Source: Grimontia kaedaensis (GTDB taxonomy: Bacteria > Pseudomonadota > Gammaproteobacteria > Enterobacterales > Vibrionaceae). Taken from it: a stretch of 64,000 nucleotides of DNA. The DNA lies in NCBI RefSeq assembly GCF_023746615.1, contig NZ_CP082275.1:3286001-3350000 (forward strand). The letters are read 5' to 3'. The notes beneath the pieces are model-generated. The model saw only the letters and a program-made list of their open reading frames with translations, made no database searches and was not told the DNA's origin. The translations under genes were made by a program, and so were the position numbers. This document shows positions 1-9,324 of the stretch, in pieces (the first letter of the stretch is position 1; each line of letters begins with the position of its first letter).

Positions 1-1204
1 CTGCTACCACGGCAAAGCCACGTCCCATTTCACCAGCACGCGCTGCCTCAATCGCGGCATTAAGTGCCAACAGATTGGTTTGCTCTGAAATCCCTTGAAT
101 GGTCACGACCACAGAACTGATTTTCTCAACGCGCTCTTCCACCTGATTGACCACGCTCGCTGACTCGCGGATATCATCAGACAGCTTGTTGATAGTCGAA
201 ATCGTGTTGCTCACGTAATGCTGACCGTTTGCCACCTGTTCACGGGACGCTTCTGTCGCCTGTGAAGCTGCACGGGCATGGCCCGCAACATCTTGCACCG
301 TAGAAGTCATTTCACTCATGGCTGACGCCAACTGGTCGATTTCACCGAATTGCTCTTTGGCAGATTCCCGAGTCTCATCCATGCTGATGCTCATCACCTC
401 AGCCATATCAGACAATTCTTCCGAAGAGTGACGCTGCGTTTTAATCACGCTCGACAGTTGAATACGGCTTTTTTCCAGTTCACGTGCCAGCTCACCGAAC
501 TCGTCTTTGCAGTCCATTACCACTGGCACACTCAGGTTCTTCTGAGCCATATTACGCATACCATCAATCAAGTAATTGATTTGGCGAATCATCAGGTTAG
601 AGCCGCCCAACAGAATGATCATAAAGGCGACAATCATAAGCGCGGTTTGCCATGCCACCTGAATCAAATAAGCATTGTAGTATTGCTCAGCCGCGGAATC
701 GGGTTGGGAGGAAATAGACAGCCAATCTGTATTTCCTACAGGTACCGCAATGCCATGACGCCCTTCGTTGGCAAGGTGGTAGGTGAATTCACCTTGAGTA
801 TTTCGAATCACTTCTGTCAGCATGCGGCCATTTTCAAGTGGCAGGTTCAATCCATCAAAATTACGGATGCTTGGGTGCGCCAGGACTTCACCGGTTTTAC
901 GATTGGTGAAGTAGATATATTGGTTAGTTTCGCTAGTCGCATTTTCTCGGCTCACCACACGCTGAAGCAGCGATGTGCCGTTCTCTTCTTTCAAAAGCTC
1001 TTTTGCCATTTCAGCACTTCGCAATGCCAGACTTTGGCTTTGCGCTTCAGTGACCTCACTGACAGAGTCCCGGAACGTATTGGCGTCCCACAGCTGTTTT
1101 GCCACCAATAGCAAGGTACTGAAAACCATTAAAAGAATGAGTTTGGGAACCAGTTTGATGTTGGCAGCGGCCTTTTCCCAGGGCCTGAATATCATCTGTG
1201 ACAT
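1..1204 (-). CDS. Methyl-accepting chemotaxis protein, C-terminus cut by window edge
   Basis: A chemoreceptor that would sense a ligand outside the cell and control the CheA kinase. Only the first 401 codons are present; the reading frame is open at the left edge. The start ATG follows AAGGAG at 9 nt spacing. Visible are an N-terminal membrane helix (about residues 18-37), a periplasmic sensor region of roughly 160 residues, a second helix near residues 190-210, a HAMP-like stretch, and the start of the signalling coiled coil, including the conserved hairpin-side segment NLLALNAAIEAARAGE near the cut end. The sensor region resembles a Cache-type fold (a Y-x-Y-x-x-NRKTGEVLAHP-like stretch), which I infer rather than prove. 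It is divergent from the K+ channel gene. Confidence 0.9.
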   Translation of the reverse strand, partial: MSQMIFRPWEKAAANIKLVPKLILLMVFSTLLLVAKQLWDANTFRDSVSEVTEAQSQSLALRSAEMAKELLKEENGTSLLQRVVSRENATSETNQYIYFTNRKTGEVLAHPSIRNFDGLNLPLENGRMLTEVIRNTQGEFTYHLANEGRHGIAVPVGNTDWLSISSQPDSAAEQYYNAYLIQVAWQTALMIVAFMIILLGGSNLMIRQINYLIDGMRNMAQKNLSVPVVMDCKDEFGELARELEKSRIQLSSVIKTQRHSSEELSDMAEVMSISMDETRESAKEQFGEIDQLASAMSEMTSTVQDVAGHARAASQATEASREQVANGQHYVSNTISTINKLSDDIRESASVVNQVEERVEKISSVVVTIQGISEQTNLLALNAAIEAARAGEMGRGFAVVA

Positions 1205-1355
1205 TCTCGGTGACTCCTTGATAGTTGCATCGCGTAAACTGCGATACAGTAAAGAGAAAGCAAGCGGAATAGGGTTAGGTATCTATCGAGAGTAAACTTC
1301 GATAGATATGCTGAGCCCTACAGAACTAACGGCAGCACAGGTTGTTTATTGAGTG

Positions 1356-2138
1356 ATGAGCGAGACCGAAACGAAAAACTTAGATCTGAATCCGATGGGA
1401 TTGTTGAGTCTGTTGCTTTCCTTTGTCTCACTTTGTGTGGTCACTACCATTTTATTGCTGCCTAAAAGCGATCCTCTTTATACCTTATTGCTAGGCATCG
1501 ATACGCTGATTTGTCTGATATTTTTGCTACAAATCGCCCTACATCTTCTTAAAAGTGATAACAAAGTCACTTATTTGAAAACGCATTGGATAGATATTCT
1601 CGCCAGCATCCCTGTGGTTGAAGCATTACGTTTCGCCCGCATTTTTCAAATATTCCGGGTCATCCGCCTTATTCAGCAAAGCCAGTCACTGCTCACCTAC
1701 ATGAACGAAAACCGCAATGAAACCACCATGGCGACCATTCTGCTATTACTAACGGTACTGGTTTCAACCGGATCTGCTGCGGTATTTGCGTTTGAAAGCC
1801 CCGCGATCGAAGCCAACATCACTAGCCTGACTGATGCTATCTGGTGGGTGTTTGTCACTATTTCTACCGTAGGTTATGGTGATTACTACCCTGTGACGCC
1901 AGCAGGGCGAGCCGTCGCGGTAATAGTGATTATGTGTGGTGTCGGTATTTTTGGTGCCATCACCGGCCTTGTGACTTCTTATGTCACCAAACCAGAGAAG
2001 AAAGCACAGGAAAGAGAAGAACGCCGCCGCGAAGCGCTAGAACTGATTCTCACGCAGCAAACTGAAATATTGGGACGTCTTACCGCAATTGAAGCCAAGC
2101 TAGAGAACAAACCACCTTCGCAGCAAGAAAAAAAATAG
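1356..2138 (+). CDS. Voltage-gated potassium channel-like ion transporter
   Basis: A six-helix cation channel subunit of the inner membrane, likely conducting K+. The selectivity filter TVGYGD lies near residues 171-176, preceded by the pore helix and followed by the last membrane helix. An S4-like helix at about 90-107 has arginines at regular spacing (RFARIFQIFRVIRLI), the pattern of a voltage sensor. The C-terminal 50 residues are charged and probably form a cytoplasmic coiled coil. At about 260 residues it is the usual size for bacterial Kv-like channels. A GTG lies directly before the chosen ATG (1353) and could also be used; no strong ribosome site separates them. It stands alone between a divergent chemoreceptor and a convergent gene. 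Confidence 0.9.
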   Translation: MSETETKNLDLNPMGLLSLLLSFVSLCVVTTILLLPKSDPLYTLLLGIDTLICLIFLLQIALHLLKSDNKVTYLKTHWIDILASIPVVEALRFARIFQIFRVIRLIQQSQSLLTYMNENRNETTMATILLLLTVLVSTGSAAVFAFESPAIEANITSLTDAIWWVFVTISTVGYGDYYPVTPAGRAVAVIVIMCGVGIFGAITGLVTSYVTKPEKKAQEREERRREALELILTQQTEILGRLTAIEAKLENKPPSQQEKK

Positions 2139-2158
2139 CGCCATCAGGCGCTATTTTT
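2131..2158. terminator. Bidirectional rho-independent terminator
   Basis: A perfect inverted repeat with 12-bp arms (AAAAATAGCGCC / GGCGCTATTTTT) and an ATCA loop. It overlaps the stop codon of the channel gene and ends 14 bp before the stop of the convergent CYTH-CHAD gene, so it can serve both. Confidence 0.92.
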
Positions 2159-2171
2159 AGATATCCATAAT

Positions 2172-3698
2172 TTAGATATCCCAATAGGGAGCAAGCGTTA
2201 AGCCAATCTGACGAGATTGCATCATGGCATGCAGCAAAGATTCTTCCTTACGACCCAGCCATTTTTCGATCTGCGCGCGATCATCCTCTTCCAAATCTTC
2301 ATCATCAGCCAGTTTTCTCACTGGCTCAAGCAGTTGAAAGTCCTCAATTCCCTGCAGCAGGTCAAGCCAAGGAAGACGGAAAGTCTCTCGTTCTTCAGTC
2401 TCAAACAAGGCAGCCACACAACACCCTGACATCAAGTTTCGGTTCAGGCGCGGCTGCTGATCCAGATAAGCAAAGCGATCCAGTTCATTACCTTCCGCGA
2501 AAACACTTAAAAGCTCATCCCAGGATTGGGCCAGCGAGCGGTTGGCAAACTGGCGAATAGGCTCACCCAATTTTTCACGGGCTTTGTCATCCAGGAATGG
2601 TTGCCAACCACGGGTGAGAATCCAACGGCTTAGATCCAACAACAGGTTGCAATAACGGCTTGAATGCAGGAGTTCAAGCACTTCAGCACGCTCTGGCAAT
2701 TCGTCATAGCGATCAGAAAGCTTTGCCATCAACGGCTTTTGCGCATTAAGTTTACGCAGGAAGTGACCTTTATCGTCGAGCAAGCGCTCAATAGCTCTGC
2801 CCTCGTAAACCCAGTCCAACTCCCCTTCCAGCCATTGCAATTCCTGACGAAGCAAAGCACTGGCGCGACGCGGGATCAAACCACCATAAAGCACCAGAGC
2901 CTGACGTATCAGCGACACCGCGTTACACATCTCAAAGATGGCTTCCTGCTCAGGACGCTCCACGTAGACCTGCTCATGGTAGTGCCAATGATCAAGCGCG
3001 TGCTCGAGCGCTTTCACAAACGACTGCTCTACCGACATCTGGTCGCTAACATGAACCATGGTCAGCGGTTTCACCGGATCACCTTCATAGCCAGTCGCAA
3101 GACGATAACCTCGGGCCGCTTTACTCAGGTTGCCCAAACGCAAACCGCCGTTTTCTGCCAGCTCGCGCGCCAGCACAAACAGCGCATCTGTCTGACCAGA
3201 CTTCAGCTCAAGCTCAACTTCGCAAATCGGGTCATAGCCCCCGTTCTCAGTGGTGACTTCGCCACTATCGAAAGCCAGCTCAACCTGACTGCTGTCAGGC
3301 ATCGCAAGCAGCCACTGCTGGCGCTCAAAATCTGTAGAGAACAAAGGATTCAGGTTGGCACTGAGTGATTCGATGTCTAAACCTTCTGGCCAAGCATCTG
3401 CGGGGATCAGTGAAAGGTCAGGAACTGGAGATTCCAGCTCTGCATTGTATTCCGGACGTTGGTGAAGTCCTGCAACAACACGGCCTGCAGTTTTCAGTGT
3501 TTGCACGAACACATCGTCATAGCGCCTGACACGTAGTCCAATATCATGGCGTCGCAGAACGTAATCCGGGGTGTCGTAGTAGATATTACCGAGGTCTCGC
3601 TGGCGTTGCTGCAATACCTTTAAATCAGCAATTTTGTCCCGGATCTGGCGTGAAAAATCCGTCGAAACAAAAAACTTTAGCTCTATCTCAGTTTCCAT
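2172..3698 (-). CDS. ygiF: CYTH and CHAD domain protein, inorganic triphosphatase (YgiF-like)
   Basis: YgiF of E. coli hydrolyses inorganic tripolyphosphate with a divalent metal. The N-terminus here has the CYTH signature ExExK (EIELK, residues 4-8) with further acidic and basic residues of the tunnel fold through about residue 200. The remaining ~280 residues are helical and rich in His and Arg, which fits a CHAD domain thought to bind polyphosphate. The reading frame extends 29 codons upstream, but METEIELKF matches the normal family start, so 3698 was chosen. At 508 residues it is longer than the E. coli protein (433). Its divergent neighbours are the DUF47 and Pit phosphate genes, consistent with a phosphate theme. 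Confidence 0.88.
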   Translation of the reverse strand: METEIELKFFVSTDFSRQIRDKIADLKVLQQRQRDLGNIYYDTPDYVLRRHDIGLRVRRYDDVFVQTLKTAGRVVAGLHQRPEYNAELESPVPDLSLIPADAWPEGLDIESLSANLNPLFSTDFERQQWLLAMPDSSQVELAFDSGEVTTENGGYDPICEVELELKSGQTDALFVLARELAENGGLRLGNLSKAARGYRLATGYEGDPVKPLTMVHVSDQMSVEQSFVKALEHALDHWHYHEQVYVERPEQEAIFEMCNAVSLIRQALVLYGGLIPRRASALLRQELQWLEGELDWVYEGRAIERLLDDKGHFLRKLNAQKPLMAKLSDRYDELPERAEVLELLHSSRYCNLLLDLSRWILTRGWQPFLDDKAREKLGEPIRQFANRSLAQSWDELLSVFAEGNELDRFAYLDQQPRLNRNLMSGCCVAALFETEERETFRLPWLDLLQGIEDFQLLEPVRKLADDEDLEEDDRAQIEKWLGRKEESLLHAMMQSRQIGLTLAPYWDI

Positions 3699-3924
3699 AA
3701 AGGTACCTATAACCAATAGCAGAACAAGGATATGGATATTCGCTAAGTCGGGCAAGAGACTTTCATTGATCTGAAACGGTATCAATACAAATGTGATTGC
3801 GATAACATTCGCCGCCTAAATAACCATCGCGTCACTAGAAACTCATACTCCTGAAACATTCAGATGAGTTCCGGTGTAATATTTAGCCTGATCCGTTGGA
3901 CAGGTCTTTTAGGTAGATACGGCT

Positions 3925-4605
3925 ATGCCTGTAAATACAATTGTTGGGCTGTTCGCAAAGAGCCCTTTAAAACCTTTGCAACGCCACGTGAGCCGCGTAA
4001 ACGACTGCTGCTCGCTGTTAGTCCCTTTCTTCGAAGCTTGTGAGAAAGGCGATTGGGAACGTGCAGAACAGCTGCGCCATGAGATTTCAACGATTGAGAA
4101 AGAAGCAGATGCGCTCAAACGTGAAATCCGCCTTAAATTGCCTCGCGGCCTCTTCCTCCCGGTAGACCGTACTGACATGCTCGACCTGCTTATCCAACAG
4201 GACAAGCTTGCAAACCTCGCCAAAGATATTGCCGGCCGTGTGATTGGTCGACAACTCCAAGTCCCTTCCTTGCTCTACACCGACTTCGTCGCCTACGTGC
4301 AACGTTGTCTGGATGCTGCCGATCAGGCACGTCGCGTTATCAGTGAATTGGATGAACTGCTGGAAACTGGCTTTAAAGGACGTGAAGTCACTCTGGTTGA
4401 AGAAATGATCCACCAGTTGGATACCATTGAGGGCGATACTGACTCAATGCAAATCAAACTTCGCCAGCAATTGATGTCAATCGAGAGTGAATACAACCCG
4501 GTTGATGTGATGTTCCTTTACAAGATTCTTGAATGGGTCGGCGCTATCGCTGATCAGGCACAACGTGTTGGCTCGCGTTTAGAGCTGATGCTGTCGCGCT
4601 CGTAA
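3925..4605 (+). CDS. DUF47 / TIGR00153 family PhoU-like phosphate transport regulator
   Basis: A cytoplasmic all-helical protein of 226 residues related to PhoU. Family members are usually encoded next to low-affinity phosphate permeases and are thought to control them. The sequence shows the long amphipathic helices of the family (residues 20-75 and 130-215) and the typical N-terminus MPVNTIVGLFAKSPL. It lies 35 bp upstream of the Pit-family permease in the same direction, so the two are very likely one operon. No strong Shine-Dalgarno sequence is visible before the ATG. Confidence 0.92.
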   Translation: MPVNTIVGLFAKSPLKPLQRHVSRVNDCCSLLVPFFEACEKGDWERAEQLRHEISTIEKEADALKREIRLKLPRGLFLPVDRTDMLDLLIQQDKLANLAKDIAGRVIGRQLQVPSLLYTDFVAYVQRCLDAADQARRVISELDELLETGFKGREVTLVEEMIHQLDTIEGDTDSMQIKLRQQLMSIESEYNPVDVMFLYKILEWVGAIADQAQRVGSRLELMLSRS

Positions 4606-4640
4606 AGCGCCATTCATCTAAGAGATAACAAGGTAAAACA

Positions 4641-5906
4641 ATGGAAATCCTAGCGAATTACGGCACCATTATTATTTTGGTGGCCGCAGTCTTTGGTTTC
4701 ATGATGGCTATCGGTATCGGTGCAAACGACGTTGCCAACGCCATGGGTACGTCAGTGGGCTCTAAGGCACTGACCGTTAAACAAGCCATCATCATTGCGA
4801 TGATTTTTGAATTCGCCGGCGCTTATCTGGCCGGTGGTGAAGTGACAGACACCATCCGAAAAGGGGTGATTGAAACGTCACTTTACGCTTCCCAACCTGA
4901 AGTGCTGGTTTACGGCATGATGTCTGCGCTGCTGGCAGCGGGTACATGGCTATTGGTTGCGTCCTATATGGGCTGGCCGGTGTCCACGACTCACTCCATC
5001 ATTGGTGCCATTATCGGTTTCGCTTGTGTGTCTGTCGGCACTGAAGCCGTGGACTGGAGTTCCGTGCAAGGCATCGTAGGCAGCTGGCTTGTCACGCCGT
5101 TGATTTCCGGTGTGTTCGCTTACGCGATTTTTGTCAGCGCCCAGCGTTTGATTTTTGATACCGACAAACCTCTCATCAACGCCAAGCGCTTCGTACCGGT
5201 TTATATGTTCCTGACCGCAATGATTATCGCTATGGTGACAATCAAGAAGGGTCTGAAGCACGTCGGCTTGCATCTTTCTACCGGTGAAGCCGTGATGGTA
5301 TCCATTGCGGTTTCTGCTCTGATCATGATGTTCGGTTATGTCTACATTAACCGTAAGTACAGAGACGACACAGCAAGTACAAATGGTTACCAGGGCGTTG
5401 AGCGCGTATTCAGCCTGTTGATGGTCGTAACAGCCTGTGCGATGGCGTTCGCGCACGGTTCTAACGACGTAGCAAACGCGATTGGCCCACTATCAGCGAT
5501 TGTTTCTACCGTTGAACACATGGGCCAAATCACCGAGAAGAGCACCATTGCATGGTGGATTCTACCTCTTGGTGGTATCGGTATTGTTGTTGGTCTCGCA
5601 ACCTTGGGTCACAAGGTGATGGCGACGGTAGGTTCCGGTATTACTGAGCTGACACCAAGCCGTGGATTTGCGGCTCAGCTGGCAACCGCATCAACGGTTG
5701 TTCTGGCATCTGGTACGGGCCTTCCAATCTCTACCACGCAAACGCTGGTTGGTGCGGTGTTAGGTGTTGGTTTTGCGCGTGGTATCGGTGCACTGAACCT
5801 GGGTGTAGTGCGTAATATCGTAGCATCCTGGGTTGTAACGCTACCAGCCGGTGCGCTACTTGCGGTGATTTTCTTCTACGCCATGCAGGCTGCATTTGGT
5901 GTATAA
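4641..5906 (+). CDS. pitA: Inorganic phosphate transporter, Pit family
   Basis: An inner-membrane low-affinity transporter that moves metal-phosphate with protons. The two internally repeated signature motifs of the family are clear: GANDVANAMGTSVGS near residue 27 and HGSNDVANAIGPLSAI near residue 272, each beginning one of the inverted halves; STTHS (about 114) and STTQT (about 358) are the paired second motifs. About ten membrane helices are expected. A central hydrophilic loop holds KYRDD. The length (421) matches Vibrio homologues and is shorter than E. coli PitA (499). AAGG before the ATG serves as ribosome site. It is the second gene of the operon with the DUF47 protein. Confidence 0.95.
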   Translation: MEILANYGTIIILVAAVFGFMMAIGIGANDVANAMGTSVGSKALTVKQAIIIAMIFEFAGAYLAGGEVTDTIRKGVIETSLYASQPEVLVYGMMSALLAAGTWLLVASYMGWPVSTTHSIIGAIIGFACVSVGTEAVDWSSVQGIVGSWLVTPLISGVFAYAIFVSAQRLIFDTDKPLINAKRFVPVYMFLTAMIIAMVTIKKGLKHVGLHLSTGEAVMVSIAVSALIMMFGYVYINRKYRDDTASTNGYQGVERVFSLLMVVTACAMAFAHGSNDVANAIGPLSAIVSTVEHMGQITEKSTIAWWILPLGGIGIVVGLATLGHKVMATVGSGITELTPSRGFAAQLATASTVVLASGTGLPISTTQTLVGAVLGVGFARGIGALNLGVVRNIVASWVVTLPAGALLAVIFFYAMQAAFGV

Positions 5907-5966
5907 AGCAAATTAAGAAAGGCGTTTTAGTCACGTTTTTGTGCAGTGATGTCAGTCTTCGGTCAA

Positions 5967-5991
5967 AAAAGGGAGGTTATGCCTCCCTTTT
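5967..5991 (+). terminator. Rho-independent terminator after the Pit gene
   Basis: Inverted repeat AAAGGGAGG / CCTCCCTTT with a five-base loop, followed by TGTTGT. It lies 61 bp after the transporter stop codon. Confidence 0.85.
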
Positions 5992-6065
5992 GTTGTACCT
6001 GAACCCCAAAATTTTTTAGTATTTGGCACAAACAGATACTCACGACCAAAACAAAGGAATACTCC

Positions 6066-6680
6066 GTGAAGCAACTTTTCTCTGCCCTGGCTGTACTTAT
6101 GATGCTGGCAGTCCCTGCTGCACATGCTAAGGACAACTACATCTCAGATGAGCTTTTCACTTACATGCATTCTGGCCCGGGCACCCAGTTCCGTATTCTC
6201 GGCAGTGTGGATGCGGGCACGAAAGTGACAGTTGTGGACAGTAACCGTAACGCTGGCTACACCCAAATCATTGATGATCGTGGTCGTAAAGGCTGGGTTG
6301 AAACCAAGTATGTTTCTAAACAACCTGGTCTGAAAGTTCGTGTACCTGCATTGGAAGAAGAACTGAAGCAGGTAAAAGAAGCACTGTCGAGTGCACAAGG
6401 CGATGCGGAAGCAAAAACCAAAGGCCTGATTGAGTCGCTGGATCAGCGTAACGCTCAGGTGAAAGAGTTGGAGCAACACACCAGCGAACTGAACCAGAAG
6501 CTGATCGATGCGCAAACCGAAATCCGCGAACTGCGCGCACGTATCGACACTCAGAAAGATGATCTGCTGATGCGCTACTTTGCCTACGGTGGCATGGTTG
6601 CAGGTGGTGGCCTGTTGTTTGGTCTCATCCTGCCGCACCTGATCCCACGCCGCAAGAAGCGTAATAATGGTTGGGCGTAA
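6066..6680 (+). CDS. ygiM: TIGR04211-type SH3 domain membrane protein (YgiM-like)
   Basis: A periplasm-facing protein anchored by a C-terminal helix. It starts with GTG preceded by AAAGGAA. A signal peptide (MKQLFSALAVLMMLAVPAAHA) ends at residue 21. A bacterial SH3 domain (about 25-90, with GPGTQFRILGSV and GRKGWVETKYV) is followed by a coiled coil (95-165), a membrane helix (about 172-195) and a short basic cytoplasmic tail (RRKKR). In E. coli, ygiM is next to cca; here cca is one gene further on, which supports orthology. The molecular role of the family is unknown. Confidence 0.9.
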   Translation: MKQLFSALAVLMMLAVPAAHAKDNYISDELFTYMHSGPGTQFRILGSVDAGTKVTVVDSNRNAGYTQIIDDRGRKGWVETKYVSKQPGLKVRVPALEEELKQVKEALSSAQGDAEAKTKGLIESLDQRNAQVKELEQHTSELNQKLIDAQTEIRELRARIDTQKDDLLMRYFAYGGMVAGGGLLFGLILPHLIPRRKKRNNGWA

Positions 6681-6699
6681 GCGATAAGCAAACGACAAC

Positions 6700-6726
6700 A
6701 AAAAAGCCGCGAAAGCGGCTTTTTTG
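6700..6726 (+). terminator. Rho-independent terminator after the SH3 gene
   Basis: Hairpin AAAAAAGCCGC / GCGGCTTTTTT with a GAAA tetraloop, followed by GTTTTTT. It can also act on transcripts of the convergent gspAB gene. Confidence 0.93.
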
Positions 6727-6780
6727 TTTTTTGAATCAGCACAAAAGGCGATAGCGTTTGGCTCTTGCTGCTCTTCCTGA

Positions 6781-6803
6781 GTTCTGGGTTCTGGGTCCCA
6801 GGA
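6781..6803. repeat. Degenerate member of the CCTAGG-type junction repeat
   Basis: GTTCTGGGTTCTGGGTCCC is a short tandem (TTCTGGG twice) ending in GGGTCCC, preceded by GCTCTTGCTGCTCTTCCT. The same GCTCTTGCTCTTCCT lead appears beside the TAGGGTCC arrays at the cca/uppP and plsY/tsaD junctions, so this is probably a decayed relative. It too lies between convergent genes. Confidence 0.5.
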
Positions 6804-6836
6804 AAAAACTCTAGACGCGAACTCTTGAATTACCCA

Positions 6837-9119
6837 TTACCATGTTGTTAGCGCTGGAATCGCGATAAGCGCATCTTCAAACTGCACCACTACTTGCTGA
6901 GGCTCGATGCCTCGAAGTAACACACCATCTGCCACGAACTGACCTTCACGGGCTTCTTTACCGTTGACCTTCACCCAACGGTTACTCTCATTAGAGGTAT
7001 AGATATGGGTCTGAAAGTCCATCGCAGGCAATCGGTTTAATTGCGCAGAATTCAGCTCAGCAATCGGTACGACGTTGCTCTCTGGCTGAGCGCGGTCCAA
7101 TTTCGCTTCCAAGGTACGCGACTTATCACTGCCCATGGCGGCTTCGACTTTCTGCGCCAGTTCAGGAGAAAGCTCAGACAAGTCCAAATCTTCCAGTGTT
7201 AGCTCATCATTCCCTTTCAGTTGCGTCTGATTCGGCGCGGTAAAGGTTGTGCTGCCGATTTCCACCGCTTCAGGCTCTGGTGGCTCAGTCTGAGCAATAT
7301 CTTCTTCCACAACTGGCTCAATGATAGGCTGCGGCAAAGGTTCGAGTGCCAGCTCAAAGACATCTGAATCTGGCATCACCACAATCTCACCATCAGAAAG
7401 CGCCAGCTTCTCGCCCGGTGTAGCATCAATGCTACCGACCAGCGTTGGCCCAGGCATTTGCAGCACCGAATCGAGCACCATAAAGGTCATAGCGCCAGGG
7501 ATACCGTCTGCATCCAAGCCTTTACTTCGCTGGAACTCGCGCACTTTTACGCGCTGCTCCTGCCCAAAGGTATTCGATACAGGCGTATTCTCGCCCAGCA
7601 CCAGATTCAGGCGTTGATCCAGCCATTGAACACGCTCGCCGCGCTGACCGAAACGGATAAAGTTAGGGTTGCCCAACGGCGGACGCCAAAGCACCAATGC
7701 TTCGCCGCTCCAGTATTGGTTCAGGAATTCTTCGCTCACCAGCAGACGTTTGTCCGCCGCCAGCAATTCAAACTGGCCGTCGCCTCTGCCATACAATACG
7801 GCAAACCAGTTCTGGCCACCTGTGCCGTTCATTTCAAGCACTGCTGGGCGATCGATGGTCAACAATTGGGAAAGCGGTAAGTTTCCTTTAAAGCAGGCAA
7901 GCTCGCCACGCACTTTTGATGAACAGCCCGCCGCTAACACATCGGCATCAAAGCCCCAAAGCTTGTAAAGGGATTGCATCGAAGAACCTGCACTCAGGCT
8001 CTCACGAGTCACTTCGCTAAGTGGCAAAGTGACAATGGTTTGGACAGGCTTGTTAGCCTCGACTTTTACCACAGGTGTCGGATCGGAAACGACAACAACA
8101 GGCGCTGGTTGCTCAACCACCTCAACAACAGCTGGCTGAGTGACAACCACAGGAGCTGGAGATTCAGTCTCAACAACAATCGCTCCGTCCTCGCTGCCAA
8201 CACCAAGTCCCACTCGAATAGCAATCGCGAGCAGCGCAGCACCGCCAATCGCACCGGCATAAACTGGCCAGTAACGTTTGTAGTCAGTGTGTGGCTTGCT
8301 TTGTACCACGCCCTGCCATTCCAATACGTCCTGACAGGCACGCGCCGCAATGGCTTGGTTGACCTTCTGGCGCGATTCTTTAAACGCCATCTTCAGCGCT
8401 TTATCACACACTAAGTTCACCAGACGCGGCACACCGCCCGTCTCGTTGGCAATCAACTTAATAGCTGCCCCATCAAACAAAGGCTCCAAACCACCCGCGC
8501 AGCTGATACGGTGCGTGATGTATTGATGCACTTCATCCGGCGTGAGCGGCATCAGGTGATAACGCGCGGTAATGCGCTGAGCAAGCTGACGAAGATTGGA
8601 CTGACGCAGCATTTGCTGCAGCTCAGGCTGACCAATCAGAATGACTTTTAACAGCTTGCGGTAAGAGGTTTCGATATTGGTCAGAAGACGAAGCTGCTCC
8701 AACACGTCCGGCATTAAATGCTGGGCTTCATCCACCAGCAACACAGTTTGTATGCCTTTGGATTCGTTATTGAACAGCTTATCGGATATGGCGTCATAGA
8801 GGCGTTTGAAGCTATCGTCCTCTTTATATTCCACGCCCAGCTCATCGCAAAGCGTTTGAAGCAGTTCGAGAACAGACACACTCGGATTCAGGATCGTTGC
8901 AACCTGCGTTTTCTCTGGCATGCGATCCAACAAGGCTTTCATGGTGGTGGTTTTACCCGTGCCCACCTCGCCGGTTAAAAGCGCCAAACCGCCGCCATCC
9001 TCAATGCCATTCAGGACATGGCTCAGCGCTTCTTTGTGCCTTTCGCTCAAAAAGTAAAATTTAGGATTGGGCACGATCGCAAATGGCGACTCGGTTAACC
9101 GGAAAAAGTCTTGGTACAT
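6837..9119 (-). CDS. gspA: Fused GspA-GspB type II secretion assembly protein
   Basis: GspA/ExeA and GspB/ExeB form an inner-membrane complex that binds peptidoglycan and places the GspD secretin. Residues 1-280 are an AAA ATPase with Walker A GEVGTGKTT (50-58) and Walker B LLVDEAQHL (near 130). A membrane helix follows (about 288-308), then a proline- and valine-rich periplasmic linker and a peptidoglycan-binding domain (about 480-555, RVQWLDQRLNLVLG and EFQRSKGLDADGIPG). Unlike separate ExeA (about 550 residues), the frame continues through an acidic linker into a C-terminal region (about 695-760) that matches the GspB domain (WVKVNGKEAREGQ). The 760-residue total is close to the sum of ExeA and ExeB. 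The GspB membrane anchor is absent; one helix serves both parts. Confidence 0.87.
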   Translation of the reverse strand: MYQDFFRLTESPFAIVPNPKFYFLSERHKEALSHVLNGIEDGGGLALLTGEVGTGKTTTMKALLDRMPEKTQVATILNPSVSVLELLQTLCDELGVEYKEDDSFKRLYDAISDKLFNNESKGIQTVLLVDEAQHLMPDVLEQLRLLTNIETSYRKLLKVILIGQPELQQMLRQSNLRQLAQRITARYHLMPLTPDEVHQYITHRISCAGGLEPLFDGAAIKLIANETGGVPRLVNLVCDKALKMAFKESRQKVNQAIAARACQDVLEWQGVVQSKPHTDYKRYWPVYAGAIGGAALLAIAIRVGLGVGSEDGAIVVETESPAPVVVTQPAVVEVVEQPAPVVVVSDPTPVVKVEANKPVQTIVTLPLSEVTRESLSAGSSMQSLYKLWGFDADVLAAGCSSKVRGELACFKGNLPLSQLLTIDRPAVLEMNGTGGQNWFAVLYGRGDGQFELLAADKRLLVSEEFLNQYWSGEALVLWRPPLGNPNFIRFGQRGERVQWLDQRLNLVLGENTPVSNTFGQEQRVKVREFQRSKGLDADGIPGAMTFMVLDSVLQMPGPTLVGSIDATPGEKLALSDGEIVVMPDSDVFELALEPLPQPIIEPVVEEDIAQTEPPEPEAVEIGSTTFTAPNQTQLKGNDELTLEDLDLSELSPELAQKVEAAMGSDKSRTLEAKLDRAQPESNVVPIAELNSAQLNRLPAMDFQTHIYTSNESNRWVKVNGKEAREGQFVADGVLLRGIEPQQVVVQFEDALIAIPALTTW

Positions 9120-9324
9120 GAATATTTCTCTGTTCCCTCAATGGCTCGCAAGGTAGCGCGGCCTAAAGATGAAGTAAAGCCAGTCACAGCTTCAGACTGT
9201 GTAATCAGGGACAGGTTCGCAGGTTTTACACACATCCCTGTATTCTACGCACGGTTCACGCCTGCATAGACCCATGGTTTCGGTATATGATGATCACATT
9301 ATTGCTTAGATTTCGGATAGTAAT

